DNA of 64,000 nt from Actinomadura cremea (GTDB taxonomy: Bacteria > Actinomycetota > Actinomycetes > Streptosporangiales > Streptosporangiaceae), in NCBI RefSeq assembly GCF_014648495.1, contig NZ_BMRF01000001.1:868001-932000 (forward strand), read 5' to 3'. The first letter of the stretch is position 1. Each line of letters opens with the position of its first letter. Shown here piece after piece: positions 44,686 through 53,185 of this stretch. The notes below the pieces were generated by a model. It was not told where the DNA came from. It did no database searches and was given only the letters and a program-made list of their open reading frames with translations. The position numbers and the translations under genes are program-made.

Positions 44686-45680
44686 TGGCGGACGCGTCGC
44701 CCGTCTCGAAGGAGCGGGGACCGGCCGTCCATCCGTGGCTCGGGTTCGCCGCCCGGCGGCTGGCCGGGGTCGCGGGGGTGCTCGTCACCCTCGTCGCCGC
44801 GACCTTCCTGATGGTGCAGCTCATCCCAGGCGATCCGGCGCGCGCGCTGGCCGGGACGGGCGCGACCGGTGAGCAGGTCGAGCAGATCCGGCACGACCTC
44901 GGCCTCGACCAGTCCGTGCCCGAGCAGTTCGTCTCGTACGTGACCGGCCTCCTGCGCTTCGACCTCGGGACGTCCTTCCAGACCGGCGAACCGGTCGCGG
45001 ACGTGATCGCGGGACGGATGCCGTTCACCGCCGAGCTCGCGTTCCTCGCCATCGCGATCGTGCTGGTGTCGGCCGTCCCGCTCGGCATGGCCGTCGCGAT
45101 CGCCACCCGGGGCGGACGGCGCGGACGGCTCGACACCGCGTTCACGTTCGGCACCGGCATGCTCGGCGCGACCCCCGAGTACGTCATCGGCACCCTGCTC
45201 GTGCTGGTCTTCGCGATCTCGCTGGGACTGCTCCCGGCGGCGGGCGCCGCGTCGCCGCCGTCGCTGCTGCTGCCGGTCCTCGCGATCGCGGTCGGGCCGG
45301 CGTGCGTCCTGGCCCGGATCGTCCGGCGGGAGACCGCGGTCGTCCTCGACCAGGACTACATGCGGACCGCGCGCGGACGCCGCCTGCCGCCGCTGTCGCT
45401 GTACGCGCGGCACGCGCTGCCGAACCTGCTGACCAGCACGCTCACGATGGGCGGGCTCACGCTGACCTCGCTGCTCGGCGGCACGGTGATCGTGGAGAGC
45501 GTGTTCGCCTGGCCCGGCATGGGCAGCCGCGTCGTCGAGGCGATCATCAACCGCGACTACCCGGTCATCCAGGGGACCGTGCTCGTCCTCGGGATCATCG
45601 CCGCGCTGCTCAACCTGCTCATCGACACGCTGCTCGGGCTGCTCGACCCGCGCACGCTCACCGCGAGGAGCACCTCATGA
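44685..45680 (+). CDS. Peptide ABC transporter permease, DppB/OppB type
   Basis: The 331-residue polytopic protein has the family N-terminus LAGVAGVLVTLVAATFLMVQ leading to LIPGDPARALAG and the short loop DLGLDQSVPEQFV. The EAA loop is ETAVVLDQDYMRTARGRRLP, and VIVESVFAWPGMGSRVVEAI is conserved near the C-terminus. It forms the pore with the DppC-like domain of the next gene. Start and stop overlap both neighbours. Confidence 0.9.
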   Translation: MADASPVSKERGPAVHPWLGFAARRLAGVAGVLVTLVAATFLMVQLIPGDPARALAGTGATGEQVEQIRHDLGLDQSVPEQFVSYVTGLLRFDLGTSFQTGEPVADVIAGRMPFTAELAFLAIAIVLVSAVPLGMAVAIATRGGRRGRLDTAFTFGTGMLGATPEYVIGTLLVLVFAISLGLLPAAGAASPPSLLLPVLAIAVGPACVLARIVRRETAVVLDQDYMRTARGRRLPPLSLYARHALPNLLTSTLTMGGLTLTSLLGGTVIVESVFAWPGMGSRVVEAIINRDYPVIQGTVLVLGIIAALLNLLIDTLLGLLDPRTLTARSTS

Positions 45681-47521
45681 TCCGCCGCTCGAAGGGGCTG
45701 GTCGCCGGGCTCGCCGGGCTCGGCCTGATCGCCGGGCTCGCCGCCGTCGCCCCGCTCGTCTGGGGCGACGACGCCACCGCGCTGACCGGCGCGGCCCGGC
45801 AGGGCGTGTCGGGCGAGCACTGGCTCGGGACGGACGCGCTCGGCCGCGACGTCCTCGCCCGCACCCTCGTCGCCACCCGCCTCACGCTCGTCATGACCGT
45901 GCTGGCCACCGCGATCGCCGGGACCCTCGGCGTCCTCCTCGGCACCGCCGTGCAGGTGGCGGGGCGGCGCGTCCGGGAGGCCGGGTTGCGCCTCATCGAC
46001 GTCATGGTGTCGTACCCGGCGGTGATCCTCGCCCTCGCCGTCGCGACGATCCTCGGCGCGGGCACCGTCGCGTCCGTGGTCGCGATCGGCGTCGCGTGGA
46101 GCCCCGCGTTCGCCCGGCTCACCGCGAACCTCGCCGCGTCCGTCGCCGGGCGCGACTTCGTCGCCGCCGCGCGGCTGCTCGGCGTCCCGCCGCACCGCGT
46201 CCTGACCCGGCACCTGCTGCCGAACATCGCCGAGCCGCTGCTGGTGCTGCTGTCGGTCGCGTTCGCCGGGACGCTCACCGCGCTGTCGGGCCTGTCGTTC
46301 ATCGGGCTCGGCGTGCAGTCCCCGTCCTACGACTGGGGCGCGCTGCTCGACACCGGTCTGGAGGCCCTCTACACGAACCCGGCCGAGGCGCTCGGCCCGG
46401 CGGTCGCGATCACGCTCACGGGCGTGCTCGCCGGGTTCGTCGGGGACGGGCTCGCCGCGGGCGCCGACCCGCGCCGGGGCCGGCGCGCGGCGGGCGCGCG
46501 GCCCGTCCGCTCCGGGGCGGCGACGCCCGCCGCCCCGGTTCCGGACGACGCGCTGCTCGTCGTGGACGACCTGCGCGTCTCCGCCGGGGGCGTCGAGCTC
46601 GTCGCGGGCGTGTCGTTCCACGTCCGTCCCGGCGAGATCGTCGGCGTCGTCGGGGAGTCGGGCTCCGGCAAGAGCCTCACCGCGATGGCCGCCGCCCGGC
46701 TGCTGCCCGACACCGTGCGCGCCGACGCCGCCGCCCTCCGGCTGGCCGACCTCGACCTGCTCGGCCGCGCGTCCCCCGACCGGCTCGCCACCGAGATCGG
46801 CGTCGTCTACCAGGATCCGGCCGCCTCCTTCAATCCCGCGCTGCGCGTCGGCGGGCAGCTCACCGAGGTGCTCCGCCGCCACCGGGGGCTCGGACGCGCG
46901 CAGGCCCGCGCGCGCGCCGAACGGGGCTTGGCGGACGTCCGCATCACCCGTCCGGCGGCGCGGCTGAAGCAGCACCCGCACGAGCTGTCCGGCGGGATGC
47001 GGCAACGCGCCATGATCGCGTCCGCGCTGCTCACCGGGCCGCGGCTGCTGATCGCCGACGAGCCCACCACCGCCCTCGACGTCACCGTGCAGGCCGAGAT
47101 CCTCGACCTGCTCCGCGACGTCAACCGGCGGGACGGCACCGCGATGCTGTTCATCTCGCACGACATCGGCGTCATCGCGTCCCTGTGCCACCGCGTGCTG
47201 GTGATGTACGCGGGACGGATCGTCGAGGAGCTCCCCGTCGCGGAGCTGCGGGCCGGACGCGCCCGGCACCCCTACACGCGGGCGCTCCTCGCCGCGACGC
47301 CCCGCCTCGACACCGAGGCCGGGGAGCCGCTCGCGACGATCCCGGGGCGGCCGCCCGCACCGGCCGACCGTCCCGCCGGATGCGCGTTCGCGTCCCGCTG
47401 CGCGCACGTCCTGCCGGAGTGCGCGGACGTCCCGCCCGCGACCGTCCCCCTCGGCGACCGGCACACCGCCGCGTGCCACGCGCTCGCGGACGCCGGCATC
47501 ACCACGGAGAGTGCACAATGA
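45677..47521 (+). CDS. Fused DppC-type permease and DppD-type ATPase
   Basis: The 614-residue protein combines two subunits that are normally separate. Residues about 1-275 are a DppC-type permease (HWLGTDALGRDVLARTLVAT, EAA loop GRDFVAAARLLGVPPHRVLT, FIGLGVQSPSYDWGALL). Residues about 300-605 are an ATPase: Walker A GESGSGKSLT, YQDPAASFNP, LSGGMRQRAMIASALL, Walker B LLIADEPTTALD, FISHDIGVI and the oligopeptide C-terminal cysteine cluster GCAFASRCAHVLPECA. No stop or start separates the halves. A short Arg/Ala-rich linker joins them. Confidence 0.9.
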   Translation: MIRRSKGLVAGLAGLGLIAGLAAVAPLVWGDDATALTGAARQGVSGEHWLGTDALGRDVLARTLVATRLTLVMTVLATAIAGTLGVLLGTAVQVAGRRVREAGLRLIDVMVSYPAVILALAVATILGAGTVASVVAIGVAWSPAFARLTANLAASVAGRDFVAAARLLGVPPHRVLTRHLLPNIAEPLLVLLSVAFAGTLTALSGLSFIGLGVQSPSYDWGALLDTGLEALYTNPAEALGPAVAITLTGVLAGFVGDGLAAGADPRRGRRAAGARPVRSGAATPAAPVPDDALLVVDDLRVSAGGVELVAGVSFHVRPGEIVGVVGESGSGKSLTAMAAARLLPDTVRADAAALRLADLDLLGRASPDRLATEIGVVYQDPAASFNPALRVGGQLTEVLRRHRGLGRAQARARAERGLADVRITRPAARLKQHPHELSGGMRQRAMIASALLTGPRLLIADEPTTALDVTVQAEILDLLRDVNRRDGTAMLFISHDIGVIASLCHRVLVMYAGRIVEELPVAELRAGRARHPYTRALLAATPRLDTEAGEPLATIPGRPPAPADRPAGCAFASRCAHVLPECADVPPATVPLGDRHTAACHALADAGITTESAQ

Positions 47522-48297
47522 GCGAGAAACCCTCACCCCCTGTGCTCGCCGCCGATAGGGTCACGGTCGTGTTCGGGCACGGGCGCCGCGCCCACACCGT
47601 CCTCCAGAACGTGACCGTCGCCGTGCCGAAGGGCACCACGCTCGGTCTCGTCGGCGAGTCCGGCTCCGGCAAGTCGACACTGGCCAAGGCCGTGGTCGGT
47701 CTCGTCCGGCCGCGATCCGGGCGAATCCTCCTGGACGGGCGGGACGTGTCCGGCCTGCGAGGCGCGCGGCTCACCGCCGTCCGCCGCCGCGTCCAGCTGA
47801 TCTCCCAGGACCCGAACGGCTCCCTCGACCCCCGGATGCGGGTCGGCCGCGCCCTCGCGGAGGCGATCGACCCGCGCCGCGCCCGCGCCGACCGCGCCGC
47901 GATCGCCGGCGGCCTGGAGCGGGTCGCGCTCGACGCCGACGCCGCCGACCGCTACCCGCACGAGTTCTCCGGCGGGCAGCGGCAGCGCATCGCCATCGCC
48001 CGCGCCCTCGTCGCCGAACCGGACGTCATCGTCGCCGACGAGATCACCTCCGCGCTGGACTGCTCGGTCCAGGCCGAGGTGCTCAACCTGCTCGCCGACC
48101 TGCGCGCCCGGCTCGGCCTGACGATGCTCTTCATCTCGCACGACCTCGCCGTCGTCCGGCACGTCAGCGACGCCGTCGCCGTCATGCACCGCGGCGCCGT
48201 CGTCGAGCAGGGCCGCATCTACGACGCGCCCGCCCACCCGTACACCAGGCGGCTGCTCGCCAGCGCGCCGTCCCTTCCCGCCGAGGAGTCCGGTTGA
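47518..48297 (+). CDS. Peptide ABC transporter ATPase, DppF/OppF type
   Basis: The 259-residue ATPase has Walker A GESGSGKSTL, Q-loop LISQDPNGSLDPRMRVG, signature FSGGQRQRIAIARAL, Walker B VIVADEITSALD and the H-loop LFISHDLAVVRHV. It is short for OppF (about 320): it ends at ASAPSLPAEESG and lacks the Cys-rich C-terminal extension. It forms the heterodimer with the ATPase half of the preceding fusion. The ATG overlaps that gene, and its TGA overlaps the TTG of the hydrolase. Confidence 0.9.
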   Translation: MSEKPSPPVLAADRVTVVFGHGRRAHTVLQNVTVAVPKGTTLGLVGESGSGKSTLAKAVVGLVRPRSGRILLDGRDVSGLRGARLTAVRRRVQLISQDPNGSLDPRMRVGRALAEAIDPRRARADRAAIAGGLERVALDADAADRYPHEFSGGQRQRIAIARALVAEPDVIVADEITSALDCSVQAEVLNLLADLRARLGLTMLFISHDLAVVRHVSDAVAVMHRGAVVEQGRIYDAPAHPYTRRLLASAPSLPAEESG

Positions 48298-49556
48298 CCA
48301 GCCGCGCAGCGGAGCAGACCCGCGAGATCCTGAGCGACTTCGCCGAGCACGCCCCCGCGCTCGGGCACCTCTACCGCGACCTGCACGCCCACCCCGAACC
48401 GTCCTGGCAGGAGCACCGGACCGCCGGGGCCCTCGCCGCCCGCCTGCACACCGCCGGGTTCAAGGTCACGCAGGGCGTCGGGGGCACCGGCGTCGTCGGC
48501 GAGCTGCGCAACGGCGACGGCCCCGTCGTGCTCGTCCGCGCCGACATGGACGCCCTGCCCGTCACCGAGCGGACCGGCCTGCCGTACGCCAGCACCCTCG
48601 ACGGCGTCATGCACGCGTGCGGCCACGACGTCCACGTCACCTGCCTCGCCGGGACCGCCGAGGCCCTCGCGCGGTCCCGGCGCCGCTGGTCGGGCACGCT
48701 GCTGGCGGTCGGGCAGCCCGCCGAGGAGCTGGGGGAGGGCGCCGAGGCGATGGTCGGCGACCCCGCGTACGCGGACCTCGCGCGCCCGGACGTCGTCCTC
48801 GGCCAGCACGTCGGCCCGTTCCCGGTCGGCGCGATCGTGCACCGGCCGGGCCTCATCATGTCCGCCGCGACGACCGTGGACGTCCGGTTGTTCGGACGCG
48901 GCGGGCACGGTTCGTCCCCCGAGCAGTGCGTCGACCCGATCGTCATCGCCGCGCACCTGATCACCCGGCTGCAGACGATCGTGTCCCGGGAGGTCTCCCC
49001 GCGCGAGTCGGTCGTCGTCACCGCCGGGCGGATCCACGCCGGGACCGCCGCGAACGTCATCCCCGACGAGGCGTACGTCGCGCTGAACGTCCGCACCCAG
49101 TCCGAGCGGACCCGCGAGCGCGTCCTCGCCGCGATCCGCCGCATCGCCGAGGCCGAGTGCGCCGCCGCGGGCGCGCCGCGCCCGCCCGAGCTCACCGTGT
49201 CGGGCGTCTTCCCGCTCACCGTGAACGACGCCGACGCGGACGCGCGCGTCGCCGCCGTCCACGCCGAGCTGTTCGGCGCGGAAGCCGTACTGGAGCACGG
49301 CCCGATGATGGGCAGCGAGGACTTCTCCGTCTTCGGCGGCGCCGAGCACAACGGCGGCACGGCCGTCCCCGCGAACTTCTGGTTCTTCGGCGGCACCTCC
49401 TGGGAGGACTGGGGGAGCGCGGCGGGCGAGACGCCGGAGGAGAAGCTCGCGAACCTCCCCGGCAACCACAGCGCCCTCTTCGCGCCCGACCCCGAGCCGA
49501 GCATCCGGGCCGGCACCACCGCCCTGACCGCCGCCGCCCTCGCCTACCTCGCATGA
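48294..49556 (+). CDS. M20-family amidohydrolase / metallopeptidase
   Basis: The 420-residue enzyme hydrolyses N-acyl amino acids or dipeptides with two zinc ions. Motifs: LHAHPEPSWQEHRTAG, VLVRADMDALPVTERTGLPY, HACGHDVHVTCLAG (zinc Asp/His region) and EELGEGAEAMVGD (catalytic and bridging Glu). The dimerisation domain shows GRGGHGSSPEQCVDPIV, and GSEDFSVFG precedes the final zinc His. The TTG start overlaps dppF, so uptake and intracellular cleavage of one substrate are probably coupled. Confidence 0.9.
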   Translation: MTSRAAEQTREILSDFAEHAPALGHLYRDLHAHPEPSWQEHRTAGALAARLHTAGFKVTQGVGGTGVVGELRNGDGPVVLVRADMDALPVTERTGLPYASTLDGVMHACGHDVHVTCLAGTAEALARSRRRWSGTLLAVGQPAEELGEGAEAMVGDPAYADLARPDVVLGQHVGPFPVGAIVHRPGLIMSAATTVDVRLFGRGGHGSSPEQCVDPIVIAAHLITRLQTIVSREVSPRESVVVTAGRIHAGTAANVIPDEAYVALNVRTQSERTRERVLAAIRRIAEAECAAAGAPRPPELTVSGVFPLTVNDADADARVAAVHAELFGAEAVLEHGPMMGSEDFSVFGGAEHNGGTAVPANFWFFGGTSWEDWGSAAGETPEEKLANLPGNHSALFAPDPEPSIRAGTTALTAAALAYLA

Positions 49557-50217
49557 CCTCCGGCCCGCTGCGGGCGGACGGCCCCGGAGGAGACCGAGGG
49601 CAGCACCGTGTGGGAGACGTCTCCGGCGGTAAGCGAGTGCACGCTTCCTGACGAGAAAATCGGTCCGTATTATGGTCGGGCCGTAATACGGCCCCCGATC
49701 CGAAGGGCGGCCGGGGGCGGGCGCTGACCGCCCCTCGATGGCCGCATCCGGACACCGATCCGGGCCGACCGACACCCGGACGGGACGCCCGCCGCGGCCT
49801 CGCACGCGCCCGTGCGCCGCACGCGGCGCCCGTCCGTCCGGCCGCGTCCGCCCGCGTGCTTGATCATCGGCCGTCGAGGTCAGCACCGGTTCCCGCCCGC
49901 CCGCCGGGCACCGCGCCGCACCCCCCGTACCGCCCCTTGCCAGGATCCGGCGCGGCCGTCAAGGGGGCGGCCGGGGCCGGTCGGCACCGACGACCCATCA
50001 CACTCCGTTCATTGATCGCTGCGGAAGACCGCTGTTAACGTTCCGGCCGACCGAGGAACTGGTCTTTCACAACGAGGTGAGGGGGCCACCGCAGTGATTC
50101 CATAGATCGCACACCTGCGAATCACGAACCGTTTGATGCGCACCGGGCCGACACAATCGGCTTCGCACACCTTTTGCTACACCAATCCACGCGTAGTCAG
50201 GTGAACGGTACAATTAA
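49557..50217. other. 660-bp regulatory gap before the biosynthetic cluster
   Basis: No supported gene is present. Two parts differ: 49557-49960 is extremely GC-rich, and 49990-50217 is AT-richer, as expected of a promoter. A 17-bp palindrome GGGCCGTAATACGGCCC lies at 49678-49694, with a related TCCGTATTATGG just before it (49664-49675), so two operator copies are possible. A TACAAT box at 50209-50214 ends three bases before the first cluster gene, which has no Shine-Dalgarno site; a leaderless transcript is possible. Confidence 0.5.
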
Positions 50218-51615
50218 ATGACTCTCAAGTCTCAGGTGACCTCTGTCGACGGCCCTGCCGGCGCATCCCTCGGAGAGCGGCTCCTCGCGTTCGCGCGCGG
50301 CCCGCTGTTCCGCGGCGACGCCCAGGTCCTGCACGCCTCCAACCCGTACCGCCGGGCCCTCGCCCCGGACACGCTCGCCGCGTCCGACTTCGCCCGGCCG
50401 CTCACCGCCGACGGCCCGTCCGCGCACCGCGCCCTCGCCGCGCACCGGCTCCTCGGCACCTTCTACGAGGCCGAGACCGTCCTGCTCCCCGAGCAGGGCC
50501 TCGCCCCCCTGCACGGGGACTTCGACCTCTTCTACGGCGAGGACCTGCGCGCACTCCGCGAGAGCTCCGCCTCCGAACTGGAACGTCTCGCGTTCGGCTG
50601 CCTCGCCGACGCCGTCGACGTCAGCGGCGCCGACACCACCGACGTCCTGGAGACCTACTTCCGGCACGTCGTCGCCGAGGCCGCCACCGGCCCGTCCCCC
50701 GCGCTCGCCGCCGTCGCCGCCGCCCGCGACCGGCGCACCGCCGCCGACCTGTACCTCGTGCAGCTCGCCCTGGACGGCCTCACCGAGGCGTCCGCGATGT
50801 CGCGCAACCTCGCCGGCGCCTACGGCCCCGAGCAGTCCGCCCTGTTCAAGATCTTCATCGACGAATTCGGGTACGGCGTCCACGACGCGAAGCACACCAC
50901 CATCTTCGCCAAGATGCTGCGCAGCCGCGCCATGGCGACCCATGTGCACGCGTACTGGAACTTCTATCTCGCCGGACCGCTGGCCACGAACAACTATTAC
51001 TACTATCTGTCCCGCGACCACGCGAAATTCTTCCGTTACGCGGGCGCGGTGACCTATGCCGAAGCCGTTTTCGCCCCCGCATTCGTGGAAATGGTCAAGG
51101 TCTTCCGCGACATCTTCGGCGACTCCGTCGACCTGCACTACTGCGACGAGCACGCGCACATCGACGAGCACCACGGCCGCATCACCCGCGACCAGGTGCT
51201 GCTCGCCCTCGCCGACCGGCACGGCCCCCGCGTCGTCCCCGAGCTGCTGCGCGGCGTCGCCGAGTCCCGGCTCGTCGGCGGCTGGTTCGAGGAGGACACC
51301 GCCGCGCAGATCCGCTGGTCGGACGACCTGCCCCGGTACCGCGAGCTCGCCGCGGACGCCCGCACCGCGAGCGGGGCCGAACCGGACCGGATCGTCCTGA
51401 CCCCGGACGCGCCCTTCGGCACCCGCACCCGCGACGGCGACGTCGTCCTGGAGATGGCCGCAGGCGAGGCCGACCTCGTCGCGACCCCCACCGGGCCGCC
51501 CGAACGCCTCGGGCGCGGCGACGTGCTCCTCGTTCCCGCCGGACGCCTGCACGGACTGCGCGCCGTGACGCCCGAGGCCGCCTGCCTCGTCCATCCCGTC
51601 GACACGGACGGATGA
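50218..51615 (+). CDS. SznF-like diiron (haem-oxygenase-fold) N-oxygenase with degenerate cupin domain
   Basis: The 465-residue protein matches the SznF layout (about 471): N-terminal dimer segment, central haem-oxygenase-like diiron domain, C-terminal cupin. SznF hydroxylates the guanidine of N-methyl-arginine twice, and its cupin then rearranges it to an N-nitrosourea. Here all seven expected iron ligands are present at SznF spacing: Glu190 (LTEASAM), Glu216 (DEFGYGVH), His226 (AKHTT), Glu282 (TYAE), His312, Asp316 and His319 (EHAHIDEHH). The cupin keeps the last His (RLHG, 445), but the HxH pair is replaced by Arg-Thr-Arg (403-405). N-hydroxylation is therefore likely and nitrosation doubtful. 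First gene of the cluster; no ribosome site. Confidence 0.85.
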   Translation: MTLKSQVTSVDGPAGASLGERLLAFARGPLFRGDAQVLHASNPYRRALAPDTLAASDFARPLTADGPSAHRALAAHRLLGTFYEAETVLLPEQGLAPLHGDFDLFYGEDLRALRESSASELERLAFGCLADAVDVSGADTTDVLETYFRHVVAEAATGPSPALAAVAAARDRRTAADLYLVQLALDGLTEASAMSRNLAGAYGPEQSALFKIFIDEFGYGVHDAKHTTIFAKMLRSRAMATHVHAYWNFYLAGPLATNNYYYYLSRDHAKFFRYAGAVTYAEAVFAPAFVEMVKVFRDIFGDSVDLHYCDEHAHIDEHHGRITRDQVLLALADRHGPRVVPELLRGVAESRLVGGWFEEDTAAQIRWSDDLPRYRELAADARTASGAEPDRIVLTPDAPFGTRTRDGDVVLEMAAGEADLVATPTGPPERLGRGDVLLVPAGRLHGLRAVTPEAACLVHPVDTDG

Positions 51616-51740
51616 CCCGCCACGCTCCCCCGCGCGCCTGAGGGCGTGCCCCTTCGATCCCACCCGCGCCCGGACGGGCGGACGGCCGCACCCGCGCCCC
51701 CGCCTGCCCTCGTGCGCGCCGAGCACCCGAAGAGGAACCG

Positions 51741-52091
51741 ATGGCACGCGTCATCGTCATTGACCTGAACAGGCACAACACCGTCTACGTCGGCCACGAC
51801 CGGTACTTCGTCCTGCGCGCGGGCGGCCCGCCGCTGCTCGTCCGCGACCACTGCCCGCACCGCGGCGGACCGCTCTCCCTCGCCCGGCCCACCCCCGACG
51901 GGCGGCGGCTCAGCTGCCCCTGGCACGGCACCAAGGTCGGCGTCGCCGCCGTCCGCCGCGGCTGCCTGCCGATGGTGCGCAGCGGCGACGAGGCCGTCGT
52001 CCTGCTCCCCGACGGCACGGAGCCCGTGTCCGTCCTGCGCAAGGAGGTCCTCGCGAACCTCCCCGCGGACCGGGAGCCCGTATGCAGCTGA
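51741..52091 (+). CDS. Rieske [2Fe-2S] ferredoxin
   Basis: The 116-residue protein has both Rieske cluster motifs, DHCPHRGGPL (Cys-x-His) and SCPWHGTKV (Cys-x2-His), in a small domain with no oxygenase or membrane part. It is probably a soluble electron carrier. Position between the two diiron oxygenase genes suggests that it reduces one or both of them, which is inference. GAGGAAC precedes ATG 51741. The 3' end overlaps the methyltransferase gene by 10 bp. Confidence 0.85.
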   Translation: MARVIVIDLNRHNTVYVGHDRYFVLRAGGPPLLVRDHCPHRGGPLSLARPTPDGRRLSCPWHGTKVGVAAVRRGCLPMVRSGDEAVVLLPDGTEPVSVLRKEVLANLPADREPVCS

Positions 52092-53185
52092 CCCCCTCCA
52101 CCCCGAGCCCGGGAGGCCCGGCCGTGACCATCGCCCACGACACCACGCCGGCCGACGTCACGGAGTTCCTCGCCTGGGGGCGGGACCTCCACGACCAGGG
52201 CCGCTACGAGGACGCCGCCCGCGCCTACCGGCTCATCCTCGGCGTCGACCGGCACAACCAGGACGCGCTGCTCGGCCTCGGCCGCGCCGTCCGGCACGCC
52301 GTGCCCCGCTGGCACTGGGAGATGCTCCACGACGAGGAGCGCGCCGACCTCTACGACCTCGCGATCCGGCGGGCCGTCACCGCGAACCCGGACGCGCTCG
52401 TCCTCGACATCGGGGCCGGGTCCGGGCTGCTCGCCATGATGGCCGCCCGCGCCGGAGCCCGCGGCGTCGTCGCCTGCGAGGGCCAGCCGTCCGTCGCCCG
52501 AACCGCCGTCGAGGTCGTCCGCACCGCCGGATACGACGACACGGTGCGGGTCGTCCCGAAGATGTCCACCCGGATGACCGTCCCCGGCGACCTGCCGCGC
52601 CGCGCCGACCTGCTCGTCACCGAGATCGTCGACTGCGGCCTGCTCGGCGAGGGCATCCTCGGCACCATCGCGCACGCCCGCGAGCACCTGCTCACCCCGG
52701 ACGCGACGATCATGCCGTGCCGCGCGCGGGTCTACGCGCAGCTCGTCGAGAGCGTCCACCTGCACCGCAAGAACCACGTCGGCAAGCTGCACGGATTCGA
52801 CCTCGCGCCGTTCAACCGGCTGTCGACGCTGGAGTACTTCGACTCCCGGCTGCACCGGCACGAGCACCGCGTCCTGTCCGAGCCGCTGCAGGTGTTCGAC
52901 TTCGACCTGAGCACCGCCGACGCGTCCCCGCAGCGCGTCGACCTGCAGGTCCGGCCCACCTCCCCCGGACGGCTGCACGCCATCGCGTTCTGGTTCGAGA
53001 TGGACCTGGTGCCCGGCGTCACGGTCACCAACGCGCCCGGCGTCGAGTCGCACTGGAAGCAGGCGATCCAGTGCGTGCCCGTCCCGCCGCTCGTCCAGCC
53101 CGGCGACCCCGTCGCGGTCACCGCGCTGCACGACGGACGGCACGTCCGCTTCGAGGTCGCCCCGCACGCCGAGGAGACGGCATGA
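52082..53185 (+). CDS. PRMT7-like arginine N-methyltransferase with TPR-like N-terminus (SznE-like)
   Basis: The 367-residue enzyme transfers methyl from S-adenosylmethionine to a guanidine nitrogen. Residues 25-70 form a TPR-like helical hairpin (GRDLHDQGRYEDAARAYRLI). The PRMT core has motif I VLDIGAGSGLLAMM (107-120), acidic residue Glu132 binding the ribose, the double-E loop Glu181/Glu190 (TEIVDCGLLGEG, nine apart as in PRMTs) and a THW-like VESHWKQAI. The loop resembles PRMT7, which only monomethylates. SznE, which makes N-methyl-arginine for streptozotocin, is of this kind, so free arginine or a homologue is the likely substrate. Stop overlaps the next gene. Confidence 0.85.
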   Translation: MQLTPSTPSPGGPAVTIAHDTTPADVTEFLAWGRDLHDQGRYEDAARAYRLILGVDRHNQDALLGLGRAVRHAVPRWHWEMLHDEERADLYDLAIRRAVTANPDALVLDIGAGSGLLAMMAARAGARGVVACEGQPSVARTAVEVVRTAGYDDTVRVVPKMSTRMTVPGDLPRRADLLVTEIVDCGLLGEGILGTIAHAREHLLTPDATIMPCRARVYAQLVESVHLHRKNHVGKLHGFDLAPFNRLSTLEYFDSRLHRHEHRVLSEPLQVFDFDLSTADASPQRVDLQVRPTSPGRLHAIAFWFEMDLVPGVTVTNAPGVESHWKQAIQCVPVPPLVQPGDPVAVTALHDGRHVRFEVAPHAEETA

